DNA of 64,000 nt. Origin: Sipunculus nudus (lineage: Eukaryota > Annelida > Sipuncula > Golfingiida > Sipunculidae). Positions 23,171 through 37,000 of this stretch are shown here, piece by piece; positions within the stretch are counted from its first letter, which is position 1; each line of letters opens with the position of its first letter. The notes under the pieces were generated by a model, which was not told where the DNA came from, ran no database searches, and worked only from the letters and a program-made list of their open reading frames with translations. The DNA lies in the NCBI GenBank assembly GCA_026874595.1, contig CM049318.1, positions 59,742,250 to 59,806,249 on the forward strand, in the 5' to 3' direction. Both the position numbers and the translations under genes were made by a program.

Positions 23171-24384
23171 GTTCCTGAGGCAATTAGTCTATGAACCGTA
23201 ACAGCCAAAGTAAATTCTCTGAATCAAAATCATTAACACGAAAGCAATATGGTTTCTCAGTTTCTAAACAATATTTGCATAAACATAGTATCAGTCGGAC
23301 TGGTACCACGTCATTTTGTACTCGTTGTTTCTTAGTACTAATTGTAATTTAACTCCATTGAATCCAGCGCAACTTAATTGCCATCAGATGTCCTATTTGG
23401 ATTAGTTTGGATTATTTTAACCCCCCCCCCCCCGGCCCCCAGTTAGAAACACGTTGATACAAACAAACAATTAACTGCCTGTGTGCGGTGGGATCGGCGT
23501 TTTCTTAGCAATTTTTTTTTAAATTAAGGTTCAAGGGATTGTCTCTAGATAATATACGTCAGATATCGAAACCGGCCCCTCTAAGGGTGTACAGCATAGG
23601 ATGACACGCATATAAACATTACAGTGAAATTGTATATAAAGTAAAACCTTCACTACAAAATTCAAGTTTGACCTTTGTTCTTCTCAACCAAATAAGAATG
23701 TTTTCCTAAAAAAGACCCAATAGGGTAATTTAAAACTAATAATTAACAAATTTTAATTTTTTCTCGAAAAGTAAATGTCAAAATATATATTTTTTAACCA
23801 TGCATAAAGTCTGATTATTTGGGATCCTTTAATCCTTTAACAATGCACACCCAGTGGTCATTTAGTCACCTAATATTACAATTTGATTTATAACTTTTAA
23901 AATGCAATGTACAAGTTCAAAGGTATACACTTGAATAATAATTTCCATTTCTTAATTTTCACTTCAAAACTGGTACACAACAACAAAATATTTATCTGCA
24001 GTTCCTAATTATTCTACTTGTTTGTGCATATTTTTACATTCGGAGATAAGCAAGAAAAATGTTTTCTGAAGTCCCCATGCAGGAGTGCCTTTTTGTTCTT
24101 TCTTTTTTTTCATGTTTTTTTTTTTTATCTTTTTTATCGAAACAACGGTGGACCATTACAGCCCAAATCTTTGTACGACAGTCTTTTCTTGAAGTCTTAA
24201 ACGACCAGATGAGACCAGTCGTGATCTCTTCAAATACGTTTTTTGTTTTCCTTTTGAAAAAATGGCAGCCAATCACCATGTCTGTGTTTTTTACAACTAA
24301 CCATAGCTTCAGACGGTAGTGTGCCTGGTGTCTGACGGGGGCTTGAATATTGGTAACCACGTGCATGCTACTTATTTAAATGAA

Positions 24385-24545
24385 AATCTGCCTTCAGAGG
24401 AATGCAAGCCTCCGCCAAGTGGGGGTTCCCAATTGTGGGATGTCCCTAACCCGTGTTTGCATTCACATATTCGGTCACTATTCACCTATAAGTGACTGTA
24501 CATTTGGGAATATTCCTTTATGACGTTCATGAATCCGGATCATGT
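24385..24545 (+). repeat. Dispersed repeat family E, copy 2
   Basis: Second copy, with an extra segment near 24420-24450. Both contain a TTCGGTC/TTCGGCC..GTGACTG block. Element type unknown. Confidence 0.55.
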
Positions 24546-24757
24546 GCAGGGGATGCACACCAAAAATCTAACCGAATCTTCATTAGTCCTTTCCTGAAAT
24601 GTCCGGAACTTCCATGACATTCCGTTCATGACTGCGTGAGTTATTTTGTGAACACACACACGGACGTGGATGAACGCATGCCCTCTAAGAGGAGGCAAAA
24701 AGGAAATATTTTTTATTTCATATATACAGAAAAATTGAGAGAAAGACAGTAAGAGAG

Positions 24758-24805
24758 AGAGAGTAAGTGAGAGAGAGAGAGTGGGAGAGAGAGAGAGAGA
24801 GAGTG

Positions 24806-24843
<38 letters not shown>
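24758..24843. repeat. (GA)n microsatellite
   Basis: Interrupted GA repeat with GT and AG interruptions at the left, uniform at the right. Confidence 0.9.
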
Positions 24844-24847
<4 letters not shown>

Positions 24848-25278
24848 CGAAAGAGACAGAGAGACAAAAGAATCATATGAAAAATGTAAAAAAATATATG
24901 AAAAATAATATCATTATAAACGGGATTTCCTTAATTTGAATTCACTTGTTATAAAGGAAGACACAGAGTGTGTAGGCGCTCCCATAATTAAAACAAAATC
25001 ACACATCGCGTATGCCGTTAAGGCCTGGCTACGCATCCAGATAAATACTTTAATTTACCAAAATCGCCTCAAAAGATTTACAACATTCTCTTTACCCAGG
25101 ATCCAATTTTCTGCAAATTCCATCGCAATTTATCGAAGCTGTTTTGAGATATTTACGACGCCATTCGGGAGCCAGGGAATTTTATCGTCTCAAGCATGTC
25201 TCTTGCAACATGTGTCTAGGTTCTCATTTGCAGCCAGGTAACTTCTTTAGTTTAATGTTATTATGTATATTTTATAGT

Positions 25279-25425
25279 CATTGTGTAAAATCAGTCAATT
25301 TGTAAATTGCCTGAAATTTTCAGTCAATTTACAAATTAAATGATTTACTCAAGCAATTTATTAAATGACTGAAAATTTCAGGCACTTTACAAATTGACTG
25401 AAAAATTAGTTTATTTGACACATTT
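25279..25425. repeat. AT-rich palindromic repeat, copy 1
   Basis: Arms of about 41 bp (25290-25331 and 25361-25402) read TCAGTCAATTTGTAAATTGC in inverted orientation around a short loop. The same motif set occurs at 29160-29330 and 39178-39330. Confidence 0.75.
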
Positions 25426-25724
25426 ACTCGAATGATATAAATAACTGTTTCATATACCTTCGTATTATTAAATAGATATGTTTATATATCATATACCTTG
25501 TTACTTTTGAGTGAAATTTATCCATACTCCTTCTATAAAGCTATATGTCGAGGCTTCCGATGTAAAGTAATAAAACATATTGATGAGGGTTACCACAATC
25601 ATATAGTAGTAAACAATCATACTATTATAACAATACAATATGAAATTTTATATGAATTTAAACAAATGAAAATAACCATGAAACTTATTTTGATAATAAA
25701 CAAGAAGAAATAGAAAAACAATAA

Positions 25725-26751
25725 AAAGCTACAAAAAATGGAAAGGCACCTGGACCAGATGGAATACCTATAGAATTCATAAAGGAAAATCAGAGATTTT
25801 AAATTCCTATATGTTAGAAAAACTGTTTAATAAAATTAATGATGCTTGAGAAATCCTTGAGGAATGGTCAAAAGCCATAATATTTCCCTTACATAAGTGG
25901 GGTCCATTAAATAATCCTACCAATTACAGAGTTATTGCCCTGCTAAACACATTAAGTTAACTTTTCAAAAAAAATAAAGACTTATGAAATGGGCTGAAAC
26001 AAATTCAAAACTTATTGAAGAGCAAGCAGGTTATCGAAAAAAAAGTGCTGTCGATAATATGTATAATTTAATGGCAGCTATTGAAACATACTTAACACGA
26101 CAGATAGGGAGATTTTATTCTGTCTTCATCGATTTTTCTAAAGCGTTCGATTGCGTTCAACATAAAATATTATTTATGTGTTACAGGAACGTGGAGTTCT
26201 TGGTAAAATGTTACATATGCTTAAGTCAATGAACAGTTTCTTGTATTATATTAAATGAGAGACTAACAGAATATTTTCAATGTAATGCAAGTACAAGGCA
26301 AGGTTGCCTGATAAGCCCGCTGCATTTCATTCTTTATGAATGAACTATATTATATTATGAAACCATTGAATTAAGGTTTATATTTAGGTCCGGAAGCAAC
26401 TTCGCAATCTATTTTAATGTTCGCGGATGATGTTGTATGTTTTGGGGACACAGTGGGAGCAATACAAAGACAAAATTATAAAGTTGAACATTTTTATAAT
26501 AAATATGGGATGAACTTAAATGTTGATAAAACAAAAGTAATGGTTTTCAGAAAGGTTGGAATTACTAAAAGGTATAAAAATGGTATTTAAAGTAAAAGGA
26601 AATGGTATAACAGGTAAAAATCTTAAAGTTGTTAATAGTTATAGGTATTTGGGTGGTACATTCACTGCAAAGCTAAAATGATCTAAATTAGAGAAGTATC
26701 AAGTATGTCAGGCAAATATGTTATATTAATGATAAAAAGGCTAATCTCAAA

Positions 26752-26799
<48 letters not shown>

Positions 26800-27430
26800 A
26801 TATATCAGTAAATGATTTTTTTCTATGTGACAAAATGGTAATGCAAATAATTAGTTATGTGGTCATAACAGAAGAGATCTTATAGAAAATGTTCATGTTA
26901 ACTTTTGTAAATATGTGTTAAAAGTCGGTTCATCAACACCAAATGCTAGTGTCCTTGGTGAATGTGGTCGTTTACCACTGAAAATAAATTATATGTCAAA
27001 ATGTATATCTTAATTGGTAAAAATACTTAAAAATACAAGGGAATAGGTATCCAAACAACTATATAACAGATTATACCATTTAGATGAATTAGAAAAATTA
27101 ATTGGGCAACAAAGGTAAAAAATATTTTTTTACTCTGGGTTTTGGGTATTCTTGGATTTTTCAAGATGTTAGGGATGAAAATCCATTTCTATTTACTTTG
27201 AATAAAAGAATACATTATGTTTTATCACAGGATTTGTCGTGTACTATTAATTAAAATGGCAGATTTAAAACTCATGCCACATTCAAATCAATGTTATGTG
27301 AAGAAATATATTTAACACTGGTTATAAGATTGAAAGACAGAGAAACAATTTAGAACTTCTGCTCGCCAGTTAGAGGTAGAAATAGGAAGACATAATAAAA
27401 TACTCTGGGAGATAAAATATTGTCACTACA
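25725..27430 (+). mobile_element. Second decayed LINE reverse transcriptase, different family
   Basis: Broken frames read GKAPGPDGIPIEF (near 25740), EEQAGYRKKSAVDNMY and FIDFSKAFDCVQHKI (25984-26200), TRQGCLISPL (near 26300), FADDVVCFGD (near 26420) and, after an internal (TA)n, KYVLKVGSSTPNASVLGECGRLPL (near 26920). Motif order is that of LINE ORF2 from the reverse transcriptase fingers to the C-terminal region. Many stops and frameshifts and a very AT-rich base composition mark it as old. It differs in sequence from the copy at 690-2052. Confidence 0.75.
26757..26806. repeat. (TA)n microsatellite inside LINE fragment
   Basis: A TA run with one interruption splits the second LINE remnant. 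Confidence 0.9.
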
Positions 27431-27433
27431 AAC

Positions 27434-27845
27434 TAAAGGTAATCCCTTGGAGCTTTTATAAAAATAGGCCAGAAAACGTAGATATCGCCGCACACAGACT
27501 GCTTGTTTTGTTTATATCAATGTGTTTATGATATGTGGGGGCCCGCCAAAATAACCAAAACAAATTCAACAAGGGCATCTGGGGAGAGAGCCAGATAAGC
27601 CAGGACTTCACAAATGGCGTTTTGCAACAAGCGACCTATCTACCTTCACATATATGCTATCTACTACCTTAGGTTACATTTTTTCCCGTTTGTCAACATT
27701 GCTGTGTTTACAAACATATTGTTGAAAAACAAGTGAATACATCTTTAAGGAAGGCCTTTTAATACTTTCACAACCAAAATTACCCTTAGATAAGCCATAA
27801 ATCACATAAATTCTTTTTCAAAAGGTAGGTGAATGGGCACCTTTA
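27434..27845 (+). mobile_element. MITE family A, copy 2 (5' truncated)
   Basis: Matches the other copies from TAAAGGTAATCCCTTG to the terminal GGTAGGTGAATGGGCACC, but lacks the outer left inverted repeat. It abuts the decayed LINE on its left. Confidence 0.7.
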
Positions 27846-29159
27846 AGACCATGAGAAGCATATATTGAAGATGTATATAACTTCCTGTTAATTAGTCCAT
27901 TATATGATAAGCTTAGAAAAGAACATATTTTAAGATATGGTAAATAATCATTTGTCAAACTTATGTCCAGTTTAAACTCGACTATCATCAACCATGTTGG
28001 AGCATTTATATATTATGATTTTAATAAAAGAAACCACTATTTAGAAACATTTGGATAAGAAACATATTTTAAAATTGATTTCTTCTTTGCTGAAATTACA
28101 CAGGTAATAAATCAACCTGAGACATTTCGAGTAAAGTAAGTATATATATATAAATATATATTTATATATATATATTCCATAGCTTATAATAATGTTACAT
28201 TGTTAATTAACATTTGCATATAAAACGAAAGAGTTATAGATAATGGTCATGGATTTATTCACAAAATAAATATGTGTACTATAAACTGTGAAATATGATG
28301 TATTATTATTACTATATTATAGTATTTTACATTATGTACTAAATTCAGGCATAAGTACTTACTTTGGGACCAAGATTGTTTAAGAATGTTTATTTTTTAA
28401 AATGTGAAATGTATATATATTTGTTATATGAGTTCGCATCTTCAGTCAGACGGCCTAACCACCCCCCCCCCCCCACCACACACACACACCCACCTCTTGC
28501 CATCTACACTCTCCGAGTTGAGCCAAACAAGGGTATACATGTCATATTATCTCCCCCCCCTCCCAATTTTAGCAATTTTTTTTTATAATGATTGGTCCAA
28601 GTATCCTCAAATATAAAGAACTGTTATTTTTCAGAACTGGAAAAAAACTGATCATATAGCATTAGTCACCTGTTTACACGACATTGTGAAACCTAGGTAT
28701 TAAAACCCATGTTGAATAAAACCTGCATGTAGATTTTGTTAATTCAATTCAGGATTTTAAGTTTGATTGATTAATAACTAAAGGTGGATCCAGGGGATCA
28801 GGTGGGGCGGGGGAGAGGAGGGTGGAGGGGGGGGGGGGTCACAGGAGACGTTGCCTGCAATGAAAATATAAGGGGCAAAGCGCTCTCTTCAAAATACTTG
28901 CCTTCTTCTAATTGGGTGTACCCTCCCCCTTACTCAGTATAACATTTTAACCTCATATATGTTTACATATACATGTATACTATATAAATTTCTGAAGGAA
29001 AGAGAATTAAGCCAAAAAGACGCTTTTGATTATATGAAACAATATAATGTGAAAAAAATAAGATGTAAAATATATAAATATTTCGTGAGGGTAAAGTATA
29101 TAAAATAAATGTCATTTTTTTCTCTGTTTTTCAAATACAATAATATTGCATTCATTTAA
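27846..29159. other. AT-rich intergenic DNA with G and C runs
   Basis: C-rich runs near 28461-28474 and 28550 and a G-rich run near 28800-28842 sit in repeat-like sequence (GGTGGATCCAGGGG). Otherwise nothing was recognised. Confidence 0.4.
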
Positions 29160-29330
29160 CATGTCAGTCAATTTGTCATATAAACTGACTGATTTTTCAA
29201 TCAATTTGAAAAGTGCCTGATATTTTCAGTCATTCTGTAAATTGCCTGAGTGAATCAGGCAATTGGTAAATTGACTGAAAATTTCAGGCAATTTACAAAT
29301 TTACTTATTTTACCTATTGACTGTAACATA
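29160..29330. repeat. AT-rich palindromic repeat, copy 2
   Basis: Fold-back built from the same TCAGGCAATT, AATTGACTGAAAATTTCAGG and GTCAATTTG blocks as copy 1. It closes the other side of the LINE-bearing segment. Confidence 0.7.
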
Positions 29331-31319
29331 TACAGCCTAAAAATTATTTTTTTCATATATGCTATACACTTCTATTATAAACATAATGACGTTATCACGT
29401 GAGTCTTGACAGCTGTCGGTATAAAAAAAATACATTCTTGTTGCAGAGCCATTTCTCAATGAATTTATGTGCAGAATTCCATTCCGGTTTGGGACTACAG
29501 TATATACGTCACAGGTCGGTATAGCAAACGCTTCCTCTCACTTATAGCCTGGTTTTACCTGGGTCACATTACTGTCGTACTGACAGGGGTTCTGGGTTGA
29601 TAATGATCCGATGAACCTCTCATTCAACCCCTAAAGTCGCACTCATTTGTGAGTGTACATGGCTGGGGGACAGCCTACACATTAAGCCCGCCTTCCGTGA
29701 TCCGACAGTGAAAATCTCGCAGGTATTCGGCTGAAATACGAACTCGCGAACTGGAGGCTTTAAGATCTCAGAATCCCGTTAGTTTCTGGGATTTATTAGT
29801 CATGCTGATAAGTTATTAGTCGGTGCGTTATTAGTCATGATGTTCTCGGCGACCTTCTTCCTGAGGGCAACAACTCGTGTAATTCATCGTCTGGTCCCTC
29901 CGGACAAAAACTTAATAATTTGCTTTATGAAGAAGCCCGTGTGCGCGTCATGTCAGTGGGTACATTTCGAGAGCGGCCCCGATATCATATGGATTTACTT
30001 CTGGAAGTTCTCTCAGACACTGAGACCACCTTACTGGCATGCACTTGTTAGGGGAATTTATGTGGTTAATTGATTTAACCCTTGACTGTTCAGAGGGCCA
30101 CTCAGGATCGCCTACGATTAAAATTGGAGCACTTAAATAATTATTTTCATTTCTGAGTTTTCATTCACCTAAAGCAAAGCCTGTTTGGCCTGTATTATCT
30201 GTTGCTTAAGTCATAAACACAATTGGAAAAGTGAACGAGATAGTACCTGCAATGTAAATAAACAAGTGGCCCATGGGTCATGAAGCTCAGCTGACATGAG
30301 ACATGGACCCAGTGTTAAGATGTGTAGTCTAGTATATATCTTTGATGGAGATTTGATTGATGTTAATGGCAAATGTTTCAATCGAGATACAGATATATTT
30401 CAAAAGGGGTTTTGTTAATGTTAAGATATTTAAAGTGCACACTGAAATTTTACTCAAAAACGTACTGTTTTCAGGATGGAAAGTTTTACAGGAAAAGGCA
30501 TTATTTCACAGTTATGTTTGCTTTAGTAAACAACATAGGCGTAGTTTTGTGTGTTGGTGTGTGTGTGTGTGTGTGGGGGGGGGGGGGGATAATGACCTCC
30601 CTAAATGTTAAGATAGTCTCTAGGTTCAACAGTAACGACGTATGCCCTGTTAACGGACGGAGAGAGTGTCATGACTTTTTCGAGAAATTGTTTGAAATCT
30701 AAGACTAGTCTGAACAGTAAATGGCTAATATCTATATTCGCGGATCAACGCAGCTCTGAAAAATGAAAATATATACGTAGCCTATATATACGTTCGTGTA
30801 TGCATAATGTAACTGTTGTGCATAGCACATCTTTAAAATATTCCGCAAATTGTTATTTTGGACATGTTTAGATATTTTTACATGTAATGTTTACTCTCAG
30901 TTAGATTTAACAAAAAATATGTTCCATCCTGAATGTAACAAATAGTCTAAAGAGTCCAGAGGTGCATGTTTACTCTCAAATTATTTATTTATCTTATTAT
31001 GCAGATAATATATCTATTAATATTAACAATCTCAACAAGAAGGTGCAAATGTGTATGTTTAAACTCAAATCACTTTAGTTATTTTGTTGTGGAGGTGAGA
31101 TGTTAAAAGATGGGGTGGGGGGGGGGGGGGTAGTTCCGGCCGGACCACCTCATTTCGACCTGGACCTCTCTCTTTCTGGATCAAAAGATCTTCTTTTAGG
31201 TTTTCTAATTAGTCTTCCTGGGTTGGAAAATCTGGAACACCCCTGTACAAATTCATAACTTAAAGGCGTTATACAAGATATCACGTTCATATATAACAGC
31301 AGTAGGGAGAGCCAAAACT
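29331..31319. other. Intergenic DNA, no gene recognised
   Basis: Includes a (GT)n-G run near 30556-30590 and a G run near 31115-31130. Frames at 29837 and 30373 have no recognisable domains. Confidence 0.4.
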
Positions 31320-31334
31320 CTTCTATTACATTCT

Positions 31335-31620
31335 GATAAGTGATTAGTGATATGTGATATGTGATAAGTGATAAGGGATATTTATGTAATATGTGTTAAG
31401 TGATTATTGATATGTGATAAGTGATTAGTGATATGTGATAAGTGATTAGAGATATGTGATAAGTATTTAATGATTTGCAATAAGTGATTAGTGATATATA
31501 TGTGATATGTGATAAGTGATTAGTGATATGTGATTAGTGATATGTGATAAGTGATTAGTAATATGTGATAAGTGATTAGTAACATGTGATAAGAGATTAG
31601 TGAAATGTGATAAGCAGATA
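31335..31620. repeat. GTGATAAGTGATTAGTGATAT minisatellite (21 bp and variants)
   Basis: Irregular alternation of GTGATAAGTGATTA and GTGATATGTGATAA blocks. The period varies around 14-22 bp. Confidence 0.85.
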
Positions 31621-31639
31621 TCTAATAAGATATTGAGAT

Positions 31640-32160
31640 TAGGTGACTATGCGTCACGGTTCAGCGTACCAGTGATCCTACCAGGTAATAATTTATCAGA
31701 TTGATTAGAGATTAACTACGAATCGACAAATATGAAATTATCGCAATATATCGCCATAAAAACAAGTAAATCTGAAAGGAAAGGACACAAGATCGATACG
31801 ATTATCGATAACCCTGACAAGAATCAGTGTACAGTATCGATGTCTCTAGCAAGTGTCGATATCACTTAATTTAAAACAGGAAATCAAACAAGATTTGAGT
31901 TAAGTCTTAAGCAGGCGCCAAAGGAGTATTTCAAGTCAAATTAGCAACAGTTGAAACACGTATAGCCTTTTGTTGGCTCAAACCAGACCATTGCGTAATT
32001 CATAAGTGACTGCAAAACTACGGTTATATATACGTTGCAACTAAGCGAGATAAATTTAAATTTCACAGACAATCGTTTTATCACAATCGATATTTTACCG
32101 ATAATATCGTGCCGAGGATCGATTTTATCATTTTTTATACTTAGGCCTTATATTTTCGAT
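31640..32160. other. TCGATA-rich stretch
   Basis: Many TATCGAT, ATCGATA and TATCGCAATATATCGCC words resemble the inner sequence of small hAT-type transposons, and similar words occur at 3890-4250. No clear termini were found. Confidence 0.25.
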
Positions 32161-32322
32161 AACAGATCGCCGATTTCGGGCAGATAAACGACATCAACAT
32201 TTATTCCTCCTGCAAGCCTTAAGTTCTGTTGCCATTTGCCCATAAAATAAATGAATAAATGACGCACAAAGCGCCCAAATAACTTTGGTATAAATGATGC
32301 ATAACGCTTTAGAGCGAACAAA

Positions 32323-32571
32323 TTAACAAAGGTTGTGGTATTTGAACAACGAAGGTGTCTTAATTTTAAAATATATTTCGAGAACATCAACACGGCTGGT
32401 TCGCCGCCCGTTTTCATCACCATTTCCGGGAAGCGGCTCCCTGGGACGCTTCAACAGCCCATCAGTGTGACCACAAGGCGCCGGCTCGCCGCTTGAGGTT
32501 CCCCCCGGACAATCTATTGTGGTAGATTTGACATTCACGGCGTCAGTCAGCGGTCGAAGGGTGCAGTCCAC
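32323..32571 (-). CDS. Possible first coding exon of an unidentified gene (minus strand)
   Basis: An 82-codon frame starting MDCTLRPLTDAVNVKS lies in a CpG-rich, GC-rich patch (about 32390-32600) that stands out from its AT-rich surroundings. The first 50 or so residues are compositionally protein-like (KRPREPLPGNGDENGRR) and a possible donor G|GTGATG lies after PGN. No domain was recognised and no second exon was found. It may be a chance frame in an isolated CpG island. Confidence 0.22.
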   Translation of the reverse strand: MDCTLRPLTDAVNVKSTTIDCPGGTSSGEPAPCGHTDGLLKRPREPLPGNGDENGRRTSRVDVLEIYFKIKTPSLFKYHNLC

Positions 32572-32599
32572 TCCGCCCGACCGTGTCAGTTATGTTCAT

Positions 32600-34095
32600 T
32601 TTCTGCGCCAAGAAACCTACGCAAGCCGACATAATTCCTGGAAATTCCATTTGACTTTACTCCAAATTCGAGGCCGGTGTTGGCATATTCTATTGTTTCA
32701 TTTAGCTTGAAACGTTGTTAAGTTTAAAATTAGTTGCGTGTTTAAGACGTGATTGACATTCATTGATGATTCAAACTGTGATCTGGTGTTTAGTTTTTCA
32801 TTCGGCTGATTTAGAAGACATGTCATTGAAATCAGACAGGATAGGCGTTTCATAAAAACAGTAGTTTTCTTAAAACCGATTTTCGCGCTCATTTATGTTT
32901 AATGATCGTCACAATCGAACCTTACGATAAGAGGTGAACACACGATCGAATAGAGATAGCCAACCCCCAATTGGACAAATTCCTCTGTACATAAGAAAAT
33001 GCTACTACAATTAGTGGTTGTGACCCGTAATAGCTGTACTTTCAGTTATAATAGTTAAACTACAACTGATCGAAAACCAGCCTTTCCATCTACGCACGGC
33101 ACATTAGTGGGATCAGTTAGTTTATAAATGTTTAAAACGTGATATTGATTACACACAAAAGAAACATCCAGGCACCCAGACATGGAACATGTCATTTCTG
33201 CCCAGGGGAAAATTGCCACCTGTTTAAACAAGTGCCGGCCTTGTTCCGTGACGAGACGAACAACAAACATGTCTGGTCTGCGGTACATCAGGATTGCTTT
33301 CCCGTCAATCCCGTTGTTCTTCGCCCCGGTAATCTATGCCTGATACAGATAACACCACGACTAATCGTCTGTAACGCTTAAAAAGGGATGGGCGTGAAAA
33401 AAAGTTCACCGGCAGACCAATGTTTTATTGCTCTTTGTGTAACAAAAAGCCAAGGTAACCACCATGACGCCATCATGGTAAAGGCTTTGGAAATACATCA
33501 AAAACAATATTTGGGACTTATGTCCAGGAAGTTCTTATATTATCATTATTACAATTGTGACGTCATAATGGTTACCACAGTGATTCCAGCATGCCTCTTG
33601 ATATAAGCCCTAAATATGACCTAAGTCACTTTACTTACACAGACTCTATGTCAGTGATTGGGGAGGGTTGTGCGAAGGTGTGAACAAAAATAATAAAATC
33701 TGAGAATAAATAGAGCAAAATCAGGCAATTTTCACCGTTTATTTTAACCAGCAGTACAGCCATTTTCGACATGCAACCTGTGAAACCCAGGTTTGAGTGT
33801 GTATTCAAAATGACTGCCCCCACTCAAAGGCAAGCGTCCAGAATCTATCCTGAAAGTTTAGAGCGGTATATGTTTTCTTTGGACCTCGCCAAAATAATCA
33901 AATTATGGTATGATACAATTGTAAAAATGCATAAGACATTGCTGATAATAAAAAAGAATCCTGTAAGTCCGTGGTGAAGCATACTTGATATTCAAAATAA
34001 TGCTGCATAATTTCGAAATTACAAACTTTTGGATCTCTTTCCAAGTTTCATTCCGGTTCCACCACTACCCCCGTTCAGGCTGTTATTCAATCTAA
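32600..34095. other. Intergenic DNA before the satellite
   Basis: Several short frames (33055-33288 minus, 33388-33606 plus) without recognised domains. No clear repeat borders were seen. Confidence 0.4.
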
Positions 34096-37000
34096 AACGT
34101 TATCAGTTACTCAAAATTACATAATAAGGAAGTGATCCTGAGACGTCATCACTGACGCCAAATAATGCAAAGAGGAAGTTATCCTGACGCCATATTACAC
34201 AATAAAAAAGGCGATGCTGACACGCTATCAATGACGCCAAATATTAGGCAATAAGGAAACGATGCTGACATGTTATCAGTGACGCTATATAACGCAATAA
34301 GGGAGCAATGCTGACAGGTTATCAGTCACTCCATAGTACGCAATGAGGAAGTGATGCTGACACGTTATCAATGATCCCATATTACGCAATGAGAGAGTGA
34401 TGCTGACACGTTATCAATGATGCAATATTACGCCATGAGAAAGTTATGCTGACATGTTTTCAATGCCGCCAAATTAAACATTCAGGGAGAGATGCTAAAA
34501 TGAAATCAGTGACGCTATAGTACGCAATGAAGAAGTGATGCTAACATGTAATCAGTGACGTCATATTACGCAATGAGGAAGCGATGCTGACATGTTATCA
34601 GTCACTCCATAGTACACAATGAGGAAGTGATGCTGCCACGTTATCAATGATGCCACATTACGCAATGAAGAAGTGATGCTGACACGTTATCAATGATGCC
34701 ATATTACGCAATGAAGAAGTGATGCTGAAACGTTATCGGTGATGTCATATTTCGCAATGAAGAAGTGATGCTGAAACGTTATCGGTGATGCCATATTACG
34801 CAATGAAGAAGTGATGCTGACACGTAATCAATGATGTCAAATTACGCAATGAAGAAGTGATGCTGAAACGTTATCGGTGATGTCATATTACGCAATGAAG
34901 AAGTGATGCTGACACGTTATCAATGATGCTATTTTATACAATGAAGAAGTGATGCTGAAACGTTATCAATGATGCCATATTACGCAATGAAAAAGTGATG
35001 CTGAAACGTTATCGGTGATGCCATATTACGCAATGAAGAAGTGATGCTGACACGTTATCAATGATGCCATTTTATACAATGAAGAAGTGATGCTGAAACG
35101 TTATCAATGATCCCATACTACGCAATGAAGAAGTGATGCTGACACGTTATCAATGATGCCATTTTATGCAATGAAGAAGTGATGCTGACACGTTAGCAAT
35201 GATCCCATATTACGCAATGAAGAAGTGACGCTGAAACGTTATCAATGATGCCATATTACGCAATGAGGAAGTGATACTGACACGTTATCAATGATCCCAT
35301 ATTACGCAATGAAAAAGGGATGCTGAAACGTTATCAATGATGCCATTTTATGCAATGAAGAAGTGATGCTGACACGTTATCAATGATGCCATTTTATGCA
35401 ATGAAGAAGTGATGCTGAAACGTTATCAATGATCCCATATTACGCAATGAAGAAATTATGCTGACATGTTATCAATGATGCCATTTTATGCAATGAAGAA
35501 GTGATGCTGACACGTTATCAATGATCCCATATTATGCAATGACGAAGTGATGCTGACACGTTATCAATGATGCCACATTACGCAATGAAGAAGTGATGCT
35601 GAAACGTAATCAATGATGCCATTTTATGCAATGAAGAAGTGATGCTGACACGTTATCAATGATCCCATATTACGCAATGAGGAAGTGATGCTGACACGTT
35701 ATCAATGATGCCACATTACGCAATGAAGAAGTGATGCTGAAACGTAATCAATGATGCTATTTTATCCAATGAAGAAGTGATGCTGACACGTTATCAATGA
35801 TCCCATATTACGCAATGAGGAAGTGATGCTGACACGTTATCAATGATGCCATATTACGCCATGAGAAAGTTATGCTGACATGTTTTCAATGGCGCCAAAT
35901 TACGCATTCATGGAGATATGCTAAAATAAAATAAGTGACGCTATAGTACGCAATGAAGAAGTGATGCTGACACGTTATCAGTGACGTCATATTACGCAAT
36001 AAGGAAACGATGCTGACATGTTATCAGTTATGCTATATTACGCAATAAGGCGTCGGTGCTGACATGTTATCAGTGACTCAATAGTACGCAATAAAGAAGT
36101 GATGCTAACACGTTATCAATGACTCCAGAGTACAAATGAGGAAGTGAAGCTGACACGTAATCAATTAGGCCATATTACGCAATAAGGAAGTGATGATGAC
36201 ACGTAATCAGTGACGCCAAATTATACAATGGCCAAGTGATAATGACTCGTAATCAGTGACTTCATATTAAGTAATGATCAAGTGATGCTGAAAGGTTATC
36301 AGTGACGCCAGATAACGTAAGGATCATGTGATGCTGACACGTTATCAATCACTCAAGAATACAAATTAGGAAGTGAAGCTGACACGTTTTCAGGGATGAT
36401 ATATTACGTAATAAGGAAGTGATACTGACACGTTATAAATCCCTCCAGAATTCGAAATGAGAAAATGATGCTGACACGTTATCAGTGACGATATAATACG
36501 CAATTAGGAAACTATGCTGACACGTTAACAATGATGTCATTTTACGCTTTCAGGAAGTGATTCTGACACGTTATCAATGACGCCATATTACGCAATGATG
36601 AAATTATGCTGACACGATATCAGTGACGTCATTTTACGCAATTAGGAAGTGATGCTGAAACAAGAGTGACGCAAAATCAAGCAACGAGGAAGTTTCGCTA
36701 GTACATTATAAGTGGTGCCATAAAACGCGATCAAGAACATTTGATGACACTTTATCTGATGTTAGGAATATTTGCTTACATATTATCTGATGTCTTACTG
36801 GGCGATTTGAAATTTAATTAACACATGATCAATCGAGTAATTATGCAAATTGCTGATAACTGATGACGTCTTTTTGAACGATGCGGAAGCAATGAGGATA
36901 CGTTATAAATGACGCCATATTATGCAATGAGGATGTGATGCTGACAGATGAGTGATGTCCTGACGTAACACTGAACAATGAGGAAGTAAAGCTGACATAT

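Larger units (their letters stand above)
22816..25275. other. Intergenic DNA, no gene recognised
   Basis: Holds the two family E repeats, a C14 run near 23421 and T-rich stretches around 24100. A minus-strand 110-codon frame (24034-24366) overlaps a plus-strand frame and shows no recognisable domain. Confidence 0.4.
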
